Shown: piece after piece, positions 8,891 through 17,091 of the stretch
How the letters are laid out: each line of letters starts with the position of its first letter
Numbering within the stretch: position 1 is the first letter of the stretch
DNA from: Bacteroidales bacterium
GTDB lineage: Bacteria; Bacteroidota; Bacteroidia; Bacteroidales; P3
Length of the DNA: 33,162 bases
Assembly (NCBI GenBank): GCA_017469625.1
Contig: JAFUGA010000008.1
Location: 1-33,162, forward strand
Reading direction: 5' to 3'
Translations under genes and position numbers: made by a program
Notes under the pieces: generated by a model
What the model saw: the letters and a program-made list of their open reading frames with translations, nothing else
What the model was told of the DNA's origin: nothing
Databases searched by the model: none

Positions 8891-8944
8891 TTATATCAGC
8901 GGCGGATTTTTTACGCTCTTGTTTCTATTTTTTGGCTGATATAA
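8891..8944 (-). promoter_or_regulatory. Inverted repeat in the rpmI-rplT leader; possible L20 control element
   Basis: TTATATCAGC (8891-8900) and GCTGATAA-type arm GCTGATATAA (8935-8944) are perfect 10-base complements around a 34-base loop, in the 121-bp gap between rpmI and rplT. On the minus-strand RNA, AGCG in the loop can instead pair with CGCT at the base of the second arm, so two structures compete. L20 autoregulation through mRNA folds is known in other phyla; here it is only suggested by position. Confidence 0.4.
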
Positions 8945-8995
8945 TGGTTAATAACTAAATTTTTAACTCTTTGTTTTTTTTGAAACATTTAAAAC

Positions 8996-9190
8996 TTATC
9001 TTACAAGTAACTCATTCATTACTTTTTGGTCTGCAGTAGAAACTGTGCTGTATGCACAAAGATTTCTCTTTCTCTTGTTAGACTTCTTTGTAAGAATGTG
9101 ACTGTGATAAGCATGTCTTCTTTTCAATTTACCTGATGCTGTAACTGTAAATCTTTTCTTTACAGCAGATCTGGTTTTCATTTTTGGCAT
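8996..9190 (-). CDS. rpmI: 50S ribosomal protein L35
   Basis: A 64-residue ribosomal protein. The start is placed at 9190 ([14 protein letters not shown]), the usual beginning of the family; an upstream in-frame ATG at 9232 would add 14 residues not seen in L35. The body shows [29 protein letters not shown], the basic signature that contacts 23S rRNA. The C-terminus ([14 protein letters not shown]) is typical of Bacteroidota. It lies between infC and rplT in the conserved infC-rpmI-rplT order. Confidence 0.95.
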   Translation of the reverse strand: MPKMKTRSAVKKRFTVTASGKLKRRHAYHSHILTKKSNKRKRNLCAYSTVSTADQKVMNELLVR

Positions 9191-9281
9191 TTTTTTCAGT
9201 CTTTTTTGTTTGTTAATAAATAATTTTATCATTATAACGTCATTACAACGTATCTTCTTTTCTTTTATTGTGCTACCAAAG

Positions 9282-9854
9282 TTATTTCTTTTTTATAGGA
9301 GCAATAATCATATGCATTTTTTTGCCTTCTAATTTTGGCATCATTTCAGGTTTGCCATATTCAAACAAGGCTTCTGCAAACTTTAATAGTTTCTGTTCTC
9401 CTTGTTCTTTGTAGATGATTGTTCTTCCTTTAAAGAAAACATCTACTTTCACCTTATTGCCCTCTTCTAAAAAACGTTGAGCGTGTTTCAATTTGAACTC
9501 AAAATCGTGGTCATCTGTTTGAGGTCCCAATCTTATCTCTTTGACAAGCATTTTTGCAGATTTGGCTTTTCTTTCTTTCTCTTTCTTTTTCTGCTCGTAA
9601 AGATATTTTTGGTAATTCATCAACTTGCAAACAGGGGGATTTACATTTGGAGAAATCTCCACTAAATCCAAACCTTCCTCATCTGCAATTTGTAAAGCCT
9701 CTTTTATAGTACAGATTTTAGGTTCAAAACCTTCACCTACAAGTCTGACCATTGGGTCTTTTATTTCCTCATTTATTTTGTGAGGATTTTGATTTTCTTT
9801 TCTGTAGTCTTTCCTTTCTGGAACTCTACGATTTTGTTGGTTGTCTATTGCCAC
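9282..9854 (-). CDS. infC: Translation initiation factor IF-3
   Basis: IF-3 binds the 30S subunit, prevents premature joining of the 50S subunit and checks start codons. The protein has about 190 residues. The N-terminal domain ([30 protein letters not shown]...[20 protein letters not shown]) is joined by a Lys/Glu-rich helix (about 85-100) to the C-terminal domain ([28 protein letters not shown]...VFFKGR). The start is not ATG. The longest reading begins at GTG (9854), only 2 bases after a perfect AAGGAGG. Two codons later an ATA (9848-9846) sits 8 bases from that site, which is better spacing. Rare AUU, AUC or AUA starts are a known device by which IF-3 limits its own synthesis. Confidence 0.95.
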   Translation of the reverse strand: MAIDNQQNRRVPERKDYRKENQNPHKINEEIKDPMVRLVGEGFEPKICTIKEALQIADEEGLDLVEISPNVNPPVCKLMNYQKYLYEQKKKEKERKAKSAKMLVKEIRLGPQTDDHDFEFKLKHAQRFLEEGNKVKVDVFFKGRTIIYKEQGEQKLLKFAEALFEYGKPEMMPKLEGKKMHMIIAPIKKK

Positions 9855-9856
9855 TT

Positions 9857-9863
9857 CCTCCTT
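9857..9863 (-). promoter_or_regulatory. Strong Shine-Dalgarno site of infC
   Basis: AAGGAGG on the minus strand is the clearest anti-16S match I noticed in a phylum that mostly does without one. It lies 2 bases from the GTG at 9854 and 8 bases from the ATA at 9848, so it argues for the ATA as the true start. Confidence 0.55.
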
Positions 9864-9902
9864 AACTTTAGTTTTAAATTTTATTATTTTTTTATTATTA
9901 TT

Positions 9903-11846
9903 TTAAGAGTTTTCTTCCAATTCTTTTCTTACTTCTTCATTTACAAGTTTTGCAAAGTCATCTACTTTCATTGCACCCTTATCTCCCTCATATTTCACTC
10001 TAACAGAAACAGAGTTGTCTGCCTGTTCTTTCTCTCCAACAATAAGCATATATTTTATTTTCTTAATCTCTGCATCTCTTACTTTCTTACCTGTTTTTTC
10101 GTTTCTGTTATCTATTTCACCTCTCAAACCTGCTTTTTCCAAAGTGTCTTTTACTTTCATTGCATATTCTTCGTATTTTTCTGAAATAGGAAGAATTATG
10201 AACTGATTTGGAGTAAGCCAAAGAGGGAACTCTCCAGCAGTATGCTCTAACAATACAGCAACAAACCTTTCCATAGAACCGAAAGGTGCTCTGTGTATCA
10301 TAACAGGACGATGTTTCTGATTGTCAGAACCTATGTACTCTAACTGAAATCTTTCTGGTAAATTGTAGTCCACTTGTATAGTACCAAGTTGCCATTTTCT
10401 ACCGATAGCATCTCTTACCATAAAGTCTAATTTAGGACCATAAAATGCTGCTTCACCATACTCTGTAATAGTGTTTAAACCTTTTTCTTGAGTCGCTTCA
10501 ATTATAGCACTTTCGGCCTTATCCCAAACTTCATCTGAACCGATATATTTTTCCTTATTGTTAGGGTCTCTTAATGAAATTTGTGCAATATAGTCTTCAA
10601 ATTTTAAAGTTTTGAAAATATACAATATAATATCTATAACCTTGCAAAATTCACCTTTTAATTGTTCTGGTGTACAGAAAATATGAGCATCATCTTGCGT
10701 AAAACTACGAACACGTGTCAATCCGTGCAACTCTCCACTCATTTCGTAACGATAAACCGTACCAAACTCAGCCAAACGATAAGGTAAATCTTTGTAAGAT
10801 TTAGGCATAAGACGGTATATCTCACAGTGATGAGGACAGTTCATAGGTTTAAGCATATATTCCTCACCTTCGTTTGGAGTTTTTATAACTTGGAAAGAAT
10901 CCTTACCGTATTTCTGAAAATGACCAGATGTTTTGTAAAGATTAACGTTTCCAATATGTGGAGTCATAACTTGCAAATATCCATAGCGTTTTTGAACTTC
11001 GGCAAGGAAGTTTTCCAAACGCTTTCTCAATGCAGTACCCTTAGGTAACCATAATGGCAAACCAGCACCTACATTTTGAGAAAAAGCAAACAGTTCCATA
11101 TCTTTACCAAGTTTTCTATGGTCTCTCTTCTTTGCTTCTTCTAACAATGCAAGATATTCATCCAAATCTTTCTTTTTGGGGAATGATACAGCATAAAGAC
11201 GAGTAAGTTGTTCTCTGTGTTCATCGCCTCTCCAATATGCACCTGCTAAAGATGTTATTTTTAGTGCTTTAATAGAAGAAAAATCTAAAAGGTGAGGACC
11301 ACGACAAAGGTCTGTAAAATCTCCACTTTCATAGAAAGTAATTGTACCGTCTTCCAATGCTTCTATCAATTCTACCTTATATTTTTCACCTCTTTTAGAG
11401 AACCAATCCAAAGCCTCTTGTTTAGAAACCTCTCTTCTGATAAGTTTAACACCTTGCTTTACCAATTCTCTCATTTTCTCTTCTATCTTCGCAAAATCTT
11501 CAGTAGTAAGAGTATATTCTCCAAAATCTATATCATAATAAAAACCATTCTCTATAGCAGGACCTATACCAAATTTTGCATTTGGATAAAGTGCTTGTAC
11601 AGCAGAAGCCAACAAGTGTGCAGAAGAATGCCAAAATGTTTTTTTACCATCTTCATCGTTCCAAGTGTTCAATTTTAGACTGCAATCCTTTGATAAAGGA
11701 GTATTTAACTCTTTTATTACTCCGTCAATAGTTGCAGAAAGAACGTTTCTTGCCAAACCTTCACTAATACTTTTCGCAATATCCAAAGGTGTTACACCTT
11801 CATTGTATTGCTTTACGCTACCATCGGGTAATGTTATATTTATCAT
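9903..11846 (-). CDS. thrS: Threonyl-tRNA synthetase
   Basis: Class II synthetase that charges tRNA-Thr and edits mischarged serine. The 647 residues make it full length. In order: a TGS domain (about 1-60, [19 protein letters not shown]); the editing domain with [11 protein letters not shown] and TDLCRGPHL; and the catalytic core with [14 protein letters not shown] (zinc Cys/His), motif 2 [26 protein letters not shown] and motif 3 [18 protein letters not shown]. The anticodon-binding domain ([22 protein letters not shown]...[29 protein letters not shown]) closes the protein. It heads the minus-strand translation-gene group, with infC 48 bp downstream. A promoter box lies about 80 bp upstream. 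Confidence 0.98.
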   Translation of the reverse strand: MINITLPDGSVKQYNEGVTPLDIAKSISEGLARNVLSATIDGVIKELNTPLSKDCSLKLNTWNDEDGKKTFWHSSAHLLASAVQALYPNAKFGIGPAIENGFYYDIDFGEYTLTTEDFAKIEEKMRELVKQGVKLIRREVSKQEALDWFSKRGEKYKVELIEALEDGTITFYESGDFTDLCRGPHLLDFSSIKALKITSLAGAYWRGDEHREQLTRLYAVSFPKKKDLDEYLALLEEAKKRDHRKLGKDMELFAFSQNVGAGLPLWLPKGTALRKRLENFLAEVQKRYGYLQVMTPHIGNVNLYKTSGHFQKYGKDSFQVIKTPNEGEEYMLKPMNCPHHCEIYRLMPKSYKDLPYRLAEFGTVYRYEMSGELHGLTRVRSFTQDDAHIFCTPEQLKGEFCKVIDIILYIFKTLKFEDYIAQISLRDPNNKEKYIGSDEVWDKAESAIIEATQEKGLNTITEYGEAAFYGPKLDFMVRDAIGRKWQLGTIQVDYNLPERFQLEYIGSDNQKHRPVMIHRAPFGSMERFVAVLLEHTAGEFPLWLTPNQFIILPISEKYEEYAMKVKDTLEKAGLRGEIDNRNEKTGKKVRDAEIKKIKYMLIVGEKEQADNSVSVRVKYEGDKGAMKVDDFAKLVNEEVRKELEENS

Positions 11847-11923
11847 TGTCTTATCTTTCTAAAATTCTATTATTTATCTTACTTTAACCCACCTACTTTT
11901 TATAGTAAAGTTAAAATAATTTG

Positions 11924-11951
11924 CAAAGGTACAAAATTTAATAATATCAAA
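11924..11951 (-). promoter_or_regulatory. Likely promoter of the thrS operon
   Basis: TACCTTTG on the minus strand (11931-11924) matches TAnnTTTG. A TTTG lies upstream at 11951-11948 with a 16-base spacer, a little shorter than usual. It stands 77 bp before the thrS ATG. The rest of the gap up to 12082 is AT-rich and shows no clear plus-strand promoter. Confidence 0.5.
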
Positions 11952-12082
11952 AAAAGAAACTTACATTTTTTTTCAAAAAAAGTTAAATACTAATTATTTT
12001 TTAATGAAGTTCATAGAAAAAGTATTTGTGGAAGTATGAAATAAAATAAGAAATATAGCGTTTATATATAAAGTATCGTGGT

Positions 12083-13279
12083 ATGAAAAAATATTTAAAT
12101 TTCGTTATTCCAATTATAATATTTGTATTAGGTTATACAGATGTATTTGCTCAGCTAAAAGTAAAAGGTAGTTATGGAAAAGTTGTCATAGGCAAAGATA
12201 TAGAATCTCCTATAAGAGGATACACATGGAGTTTTAGTTGGTTCTATTTTTGGAAATCCAGATTTATTAGAAGATTTTAATAGTAAATATTATAGAGCAG
12301 GTGCAAAACTTTCATTTGGAGATTTTGGAAGATATGAAAGATGGGGTTGGAATGTTTTTGTAGGAGAATATGGAAAGACAGATACGGATAAACTTTGGTT
12401 ACATGGAAAAAATGGTTTTAAAATAACATTTGGTAGAGGTGATGAATGTTGTGATAATATAATGGATTATGATGTGTCATCACCATACAAATTATATGTG
12501 AATATGGAAATATATACTAAGGGTAATAAAATAGATGCTACTCCTAATAATATGTCAAACATCTCGGATATAAAGAATTCGTATGATAGAATTAGACAAA
12601 TAAAAGGAATTGCATATGATTATATTCCCTATAAGGAAAGTGTTTCTAATCCATATACAGATTTGTATACCATAGATTCAACTGTAGGAATATCTGCAAA
12701 AGAAGAGAATGATAAAACCCTTTTACAAATTTTAGAGAAAAACAAGTATCGTATACAATGGTAAAGAATGGTTTTGATGTAGTTCAATTAAGTAAAGTTT
12801 TTCCAGAATTAGTTTCCGAGAATACTGATGGAAGTGTGTATATAGATTATTTAGGTTTGATTCCTGTTTTGGTAAATGTTATAAACGAACAATCTGAAAT
12901 ATTGGAAGCAATGGGTATGAAAGTAAGGGAAATATCTGAAATGAATAGTGTGTACATAGAAGAAGATTCAATACTGTTATTAAATAAGGTATCAAAACAG
13001 AATAATAGTGTTGAAACAAAAGCTTTTTTGTATCAGAATACACCAAATCCATTTTCAAATTTGACTGAAATAAAATATTTTATACCGAATAGCGCAAATA
13101 ATGCATATATTTATATTTTTAATATGCAGGGAGATATGCTTTATTCAGAATGTTTAGAAAATAAGGGATATTCATCCATAACAATAGATGCTTTTTCACT
13201 AAATGCTGGCATATATTTATATTCCTTATACGTGGATGGTATAGAAATAGTAACTAAGAAAATGGTATTAACTAAATAA
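12083..13279 (+). pseudogene. T9SS-exported S74 (endosialidase-chaperone) protein with two frameshifts
   Basis: Three reading-frame pieces join into one protein of about 400 residues. It starts with a signal peptide (MKKYLNFVIPIIIFVLGYTDVFAQ) and LKVKGSYGKVVIGKD. The first break is near 12226, where GGATACACATGG would need one more AC pair to continue into HGVLVGSIFGNPDLLEDF. The second is at the A5 run near 12737-12745; one more A would restore the frame into VKNGFDVVQLSKVFPELV. The middle and end carry a Peptidase_S74-like domain: IKNSYDRIRQIKGIAYDYI, then SKVFPELVSENTDGSVYIDYLG and LIPVLVNVINEQSEILEAM. The last 80 residues are a type A T9SS sorting domain (NTPNPFSNLTEIKY...GIYLYSLYVDG...TKKMVLTK). 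The breaks could be decay, slippage variation or sequence error. Confidence 0.75.
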
Positions 13280-13287
13280 TATTTATT

Positions 13288-14332
13288 ATGAAACAATGTT
13301 TAAAAATTATTTTATTATTGGTAATTATTTTTGCAAGAGTAGTTGCGGTTTTTTCTCAAGAACAAGAAGAAGATTATATCCCCTTATTCAATAAGGACGG
13401 GAATCAAAAGTGGGTATGGGAGGTTCATGGTCCTCCTAATAGTAGAGAGGAATTGTACAATAAGGCTGTTTTATCGGAAGATAGCGATACTATTATAAAT
13501 AATATTGCATATAAAAAGGTGTATAGATATTTGTATTTTACATCATATAGGAAAGGAGATGTGGATACTACGTTTACATCGTATGTAAGAGAGGATAATA
13601 AAAAAGTATACATATTGATAGATGAAGAAAATATTAAAGGGGAAGAGTTGCTTTATGATTTTTCTTTATCAGTGGGGGATACTTTTAGGTTAAAGTACAA
13701 TGAAGATTTTAGATATTCATTATTGTCAGGTTTTGCTACCAATTATTTTGAAGATGTACCGTATCCAGTAGGAACATATAATTCAAATTTATTGACTGTT
13801 ATAAAAATAGATACAGTAAATATAGGGGGGGATAGATAGAAGGCGTTGGCACATAGAAAATACGAAGACAACAGTGGAACCATATGTGATAGATACTTGG
13901 ATAGAAGGTATAGGTTCACGACAGGGTTTATTTTCAGATATGATTGTTTTAAAATATTGGAGAACAGGTTTCTATAGTTCTGTTAGGTGTTATGAATATA
14001 ATAATAACTTAATGATACATAGATCTGGTTATATACAAGGTTGGCAGATGGATTGTGATGTTCCATATAGTTATGCCTATTATTCATTAGAAGAAGAAAT
14101 TGACAAAGATATTTCTATCTACCCAAATCCAGTGAAAGATAAACTAACTATAGATAGTGAAAAAATATTTGAGAGAGTAGAAATACGTAATCTGTATGGG
14201 CAAGTAGTATATGCAGAACAAGGAACACTAAAAAATATAAAAATAAATACTGCAAAAATGCAGAGCGGAATATATATGGTCAGACTAAGTTCTGAAGATA
14301 GTATTTTTAATAAAAAAATAATAATAAAATAA
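13288..14332 (+). pseudogene. T9SS sorting-domain protein broken at a G7 run
   Basis: A secreted protein of unknown function, clearly a paralogue of the intact gene at 15549-16577. Shared segments include YIPLFNK-GNQ, WVWEV, KGEELL-DFSLSVGDTFR, YNSNLLTV and IDTVNIGG. A signal peptide (MKQCLKIILLLVIIFARVVAVFSQ) starts it, and a type A sorting domain ends it (ISIYPNPVKDKLTID...GQVVYAEQ...MQSGIYMVRL...NKKIIIK). The frame stops just after IDTVNIGGDR, at seven consecutive G (13825-13831). With six G the sequence reads GGIDRRRW, exactly as in the intact paralogue, and runs on to the stop at 14332. The break is therefore a one-base homopolymer expansion and could be reversible. The gene starts 9 bp after its upstream neighbour and ends 6 bp before the GH16 gene, so the group is likely one transcript. 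Confidence 0.85.
13825..13831 (+). repeat. G7 homopolymer at the frameshift
   Basis: Seven G in a row inside a coding region whose neighbours are strongly AT-rich. Six G restore the reading frame of the surrounding T9SS protein. Tracts of this kind are the usual seat of slipped-strand phase variation. Confidence 0.9.
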
Positions 14333-14337
14333 TATTC

Positions 14338-15531
14338 ATGAAACAAGTTCTAACAATAATTGTAGTGATTTTAACAATAATAGACAGTATGTCTCAAAAT
14401 ACTTGTGATTTATATTACGATACGGTGTTCAATGAGAATATTTATATGCATTCGTACGATTATGAGTTAATGTTTGAAGATAATTTTGAAGATACTATTT
14501 TGAATACAGATTATGATGGATGGGAATTTGAGAAAAATGTTATAAGAGATTATAATAATAAAAAACTGTATTTGCGAAAGGATAATGTGGTTATGGAAAA
14601 TGGAGTGTTGAATATTATTGCAAGGAAAGAAAATTTGGTAGGTATGATGTATTTTGATGAAAATTATGAAAAACAGTATGGGGATTTCGAATACACATCT
14701 GCAAAGATAAAAACAAAATATTTTTTTCCTATTGGTTGCAAAATAGAGGCAAGAATAAAATTGCCAATGAATTATAATTTATGGCCAGCATTTTGGTTAT
14801 ATGGAGAAGATAATACAGAACATAATTATAATGAAATAGATATTTTAGAACTTGCGTATAACGAATTAACATGTAATTCTCATTTTCGGTATGGGAATGA
14901 AAATTTGGGAAATGGTTTATATTCACATTCTTGTCCTATTACCTTATATACTCCACCTAAAATATATGAATTTTTGAAAGAATATCATACATATACACTT
15001 ATATGGACAAACGAAAAGATGGAGTGGTATATAGATTCTATACTTGTCAGAGAAGAGTTTCATTATTCAGTTAGAGAAGATAATTCATTAAATTATTATC
15101 CTATATCTACAGATATGTTGATTAAAGACAGTAACTATTATCAAACAATGTATTTTCCAAAAGATAGTATGCAAATTATTTTGAATATAGATATAAAAAA
15201 AGACTTTGATAATTTGAATAATTTTTGCGACACAATGTTGGTAGATTACATAAGAGTATATAAAATAGCAGACACTTGTTATGATGATACAGTAATTTAT
15301 AACGATGAAGGTTTGAATTATAATATTTTAGGTCAAAATGGAAATGAAACAATAAGAGGTAGAAATGTTTTTTTTAAGTGTAATGATATAAATGTGAACT
15401 ATGATAACAATGTTTCTGTAAAAGCAATAAATAATGTCTTTTTTGAAAAGGGTTTTTCTGTAGAAACAGAAGATGATGCGGTATTTTCGGTAGATATAGA
15501 AAGATGTTTAAAAGTTATTAGTGATGAATAA
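14338..15531 (+). CDS. Secreted glycoside hydrolase family 16 (beta-glucanase/laminarinase-like)
   Basis: Likely extracellular endo-beta-glucanase that cleaves beta-1,3 or related linkages with retention. The 397 residues start with a signal peptide cut after about residue 20 (IIDSMSQ). The GH16 fold is seen in YELMFEDNFED, CKIEARIKLP (134-143), LWPAFWLYGED (148-158), catalytic NEIDILELA (Glu166, Asp168, Glu171; the E-x-D-x-x-E form typical of laminarinases), YTLIWTNEKMEWYIDSILVRE, and MLVDYIRVYK closing the jelly roll. After about residue 310 an extra segment (NVFFKCNDINVN...INNVFFEKGFSVETEDDAVFSVDI) resembles the coathanger-stack C-terminal repeats found on Bacteroidota surface proteins. 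A typical type A sorting domain is absent. It lies between two paralogous T9SS proteins. Confidence 0.88.
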   Translation: MKQVLTIIVVILTIIDSMSQNTCDLYYDTVFNENIYMHSYDYELMFEDNFEDTILNTDYDGWEFEKNVIRDYNNKKLYLRKDNVVMENGVLNIIARKENLVGMMYFDENYEKQYGDFEYTSAKIKTKYFFPIGCKIEARIKLPMNYNLWPAFWLYGEDNTEHNYNEIDILELAYNELTCNSHFRYGNENLGNGLYSHSCPITLYTPPKIYEFLKEYHTYTLIWTNEKMEWYIDSILVREEFHYSVREDNSLNYYPISTDMLIKDSNYYQTMYFPKDSMQIILNIDIKKDFDNLNNFCDTMLVDYIRVYKIADTCYDDTVIYNDEGLNYNILGQNGNETIRGRNVFFKCNDINVNYDNNVSVKAINNVFFEKGFSVETEDDAVFSVDIERCLKVISDE

Positions 15532-15548
15532 TAAAATACAATAAGGTA

Positions 15549-16577
15549 ATGAAAAAGATGATATTATTTTTACTATGTTTGAGTGAATTATGTTTTCTTG
15601 TAGCACAAGAAGACGACAATTATATCCCATTATTCAATAAGGAGGGTAATCAGATGTGGGTATGGGAAGTTTATTATCCTGTAGATAATGGAGTAAGAGA
15701 AGTGTTGTATAATAAAGCGAAACTATTAGAAAATAGTGATACTATAATAGATGGAAAAACTTATAAAAAGATAGAATATTATGCATATTATATAACACAT
15801 AACTATAGAGAAGTAAAAATTGATTCTGTAATATATGTAAGAGAAGAAAATAAAAAGATTTATATGCTAATAAATGAGGAAATTTCTAAGGGAGAAGAAT
15901 TACTTTGTGATTTTTCCTTGTCAGTGGGAGATACGTTTCGCTTGAGATATAATGAAGATTTTAGGTATCAATTATTATCTGGTTGCAATTTTTCAAGAAG
16001 AAGTTTACCTCTTGGAATATATAATTCTAATCTACTTACAGTTACTGCTATAGATACCGTCAATATAGGTGGAATAGACAGAAGACGATGGCATATAGAA
16101 AATACAAAAAGTACAACAACTATACATACTATAGACAAATGGATAGAAGGTATAGGTTCGGAGAATGGTTTGTTTTATAATGCTTGTGTTACAAATTATT
16201 GGGAAACACCTTTATATATTTGTACAAATTTTAGGTGTTATGAATATAATGAGGAATTGATGATACATAATACTGGGGTTTATACAGAAGAGTGGGATTG
16301 CAACATTCCGTATAATTTTATGGAGTCTTTAGAAGAAGATGAACCAGATATAAGTGTGTTTGTGTATCCAAATCCAACTAAAAATATATTAAACATAAAT
16401 AGCAATAAAGAATTAGATAAGTTAGAACTTTATAATACTTTTGGACAAAAAATATATTCAAATATTGGAGAATGTACTTCTATTCAAATAAATACATCTT
16501 CTTTGCAATCAGGTATTTATTTCATAAAAATCTATATGGGAGATAATATTTTTAACAAGAAAATAATAATAGAGTGA
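15549..16577 (+). CDS. T9SS sorting-domain secreted protein of unknown function
   Basis: An intact 342-residue relative of the broken gene at 13288-14332. A signal peptide (MKKMILFLLCLSELCFLVAQ) leads into YIPLFNKEGNQMWVWEV. The central 200 residues, with KGEELLCDFSLSVGDTFRLRYNEDFRY, WIEGIGSENGLF and FRCYEYNEELMIHN, look like a beta-rich module common in Bacteroidota secreted proteins; I cannot give it a function. The final 70 residues are a type A sorting domain: VYPNPTKNILNINS, LELYNTFGQKIYSN, SLQSGIYFIKIY, NKKIIIE. It should cross the outer membrane by T9SS and be anchored at or released from the surface. It is the last gene of the plus-strand secreted cluster; repeat array copy 2 begins 22 bp past its stop. 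Confidence 0.8.
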   Translation: MKKMILFLLCLSELCFLVAQEDDNYIPLFNKEGNQMWVWEVYYPVDNGVREVLYNKAKLLENSDTIIDGKTYKKIEYYAYYITHNYREVKIDSVIYVREENKKIYMLINEEISKGEELLCDFSLSVGDTFRLRYNEDFRYQLLSGCNFSRRSLPLGIYNSNLLTVTAIDTVNIGGIDRRRWHIENTKSTTTIHTIDKWIEGIGSENGLFYNACVTNYWETPLYICTNFRCYEYNEELMIHNTGVYTEEWDCNIPYNFMESLEEDEPDISVFVYPNPTKNILNINSNKELDKLELYNTFGQKIYSNIGECTSIQINTSSLQSGIYFIKIYMGDNIFNKKIIIE

Positions 16578-16598
16578 ATGTTGATGAAAACATTGTAA

Positions 16599-16724
16599 AA
16601 ATGAAACAAAGTTTTACGTTCACGAAACGAAGAGATAGAATTCTAAAACTTTGTTTTAATTTTCTAAAACAAAGTTCTACGAAATTAAAACAAAGAGATA
16701 GAAAATTAAAACAAAGTTTAATTC
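16599..16724. repeat. 21-bp modular repeat array, copy 2
   Basis: Six 21-bp units at 16599-16619, 16620-16640, 16641-16661, 16662-16682, 16683-16703 and 16704-16724. Heads are AAATGAAAC, TCACGAAAC, TTCTAAAAC or AATTAAAAC. Tails include AAAGTTTTACGT, GAAGAGATAGAA, TTTGTTTTAATT, AAAGTTCTACGA, AAAGAGATAGAA and AAAGTTTAATTC. The array fills the gap between two converging genes and begins 5 bp past the stop of the minus-strand gene. Adjacent complementary words (for example CTTTGTTTTAATT against AATTAAAACAAAG) allow strong folding. Confidence 0.9.
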
Positions 16725-16728
16725 TCGT

Positions 16729-17082
16729 CTAATTTTTACAGTCTTTTGCTATAAAGAATAATCTTTTTTCTATGGTTTCTAAAAGATAAAGTTCTGTTTC
16801 ATCTCTGTCTTGTTCATCGCAAGCCAAAACACCAGATGGCAAAAGGTTGCAATGCTCGTCTATGCAGGCAAACTCCAACTCCTTATTATCGTTGTACAAA
16901 AGGGAGTAACCGTCAGAAGATTCTATCCAATGTGTTCTCTCATCGCCTTTTATGTAATATGTAAGAGTCTTTCCATTGGATTGTATAACAACATGTGGGC
17001 GTGGGTCTGCAGGTACGGGCTTGAAAGCCAAACTACAGAAGATTAAACACAAGAAAAACAGATATTTAAATATAGTTTTCAT
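16729..17082 (-). CDS. Small secreted protein resembling an M6-metalloprotease prodomain
   Basis: The 117 residues start with a signal peptide (MKTIFKYLFFLCLIFCSLAF) followed by KPVPADPRPHVVIQSNGKTLTYYIKGDERTHWIESSDGYSLLYND and LLPSGVLACDEQDR. This closely follows the N-terminal region of Bacteroidota M6-family (immune inhibitor A-like) metalloproteases, which usually reads A-x-P, Q-P-D-G-x-x-L, G-D-E-x-x-H, T-x-D-G-Y and P-S-x-V. The protease domain that normally follows, with its HExxH site, is absent: the protein ends in CKN and repeat array copy 2 begins 5 bp later. It could be a leftover of a truncated protease gene or a free-standing inhibitor-like prodomain. It starts 9 bp after the previous gene, so it is probably cotranscribed with it and truB. 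Confidence 0.6.
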   Translation of the reverse strand: MKTIFKYLFFLCLIFCSLAFKPVPADPRPHVVIQSNGKTLTYYIKGDERTHWIESSDGYSLLYNDNKELEFACIDEHCNLLPSGVLACDEQDRDETELYLLETIEKRLFFIAKDCKN

Positions 17083-17091
17083 CTATGGATT

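Noticed and set aside
9191-9232. Longer start for ribosomal protein L35
   Set aside because: L35 begins at MPKMK; the upstream residues are not seen in the family.
9780-10184. Plus-strand frames inside infC and thrS, and similar frames over other genes
   Set aside because: They are antisense to clear conserved proteins, are rich in Phe/Ser/Tyr as shadows are, and have no signals of their own.
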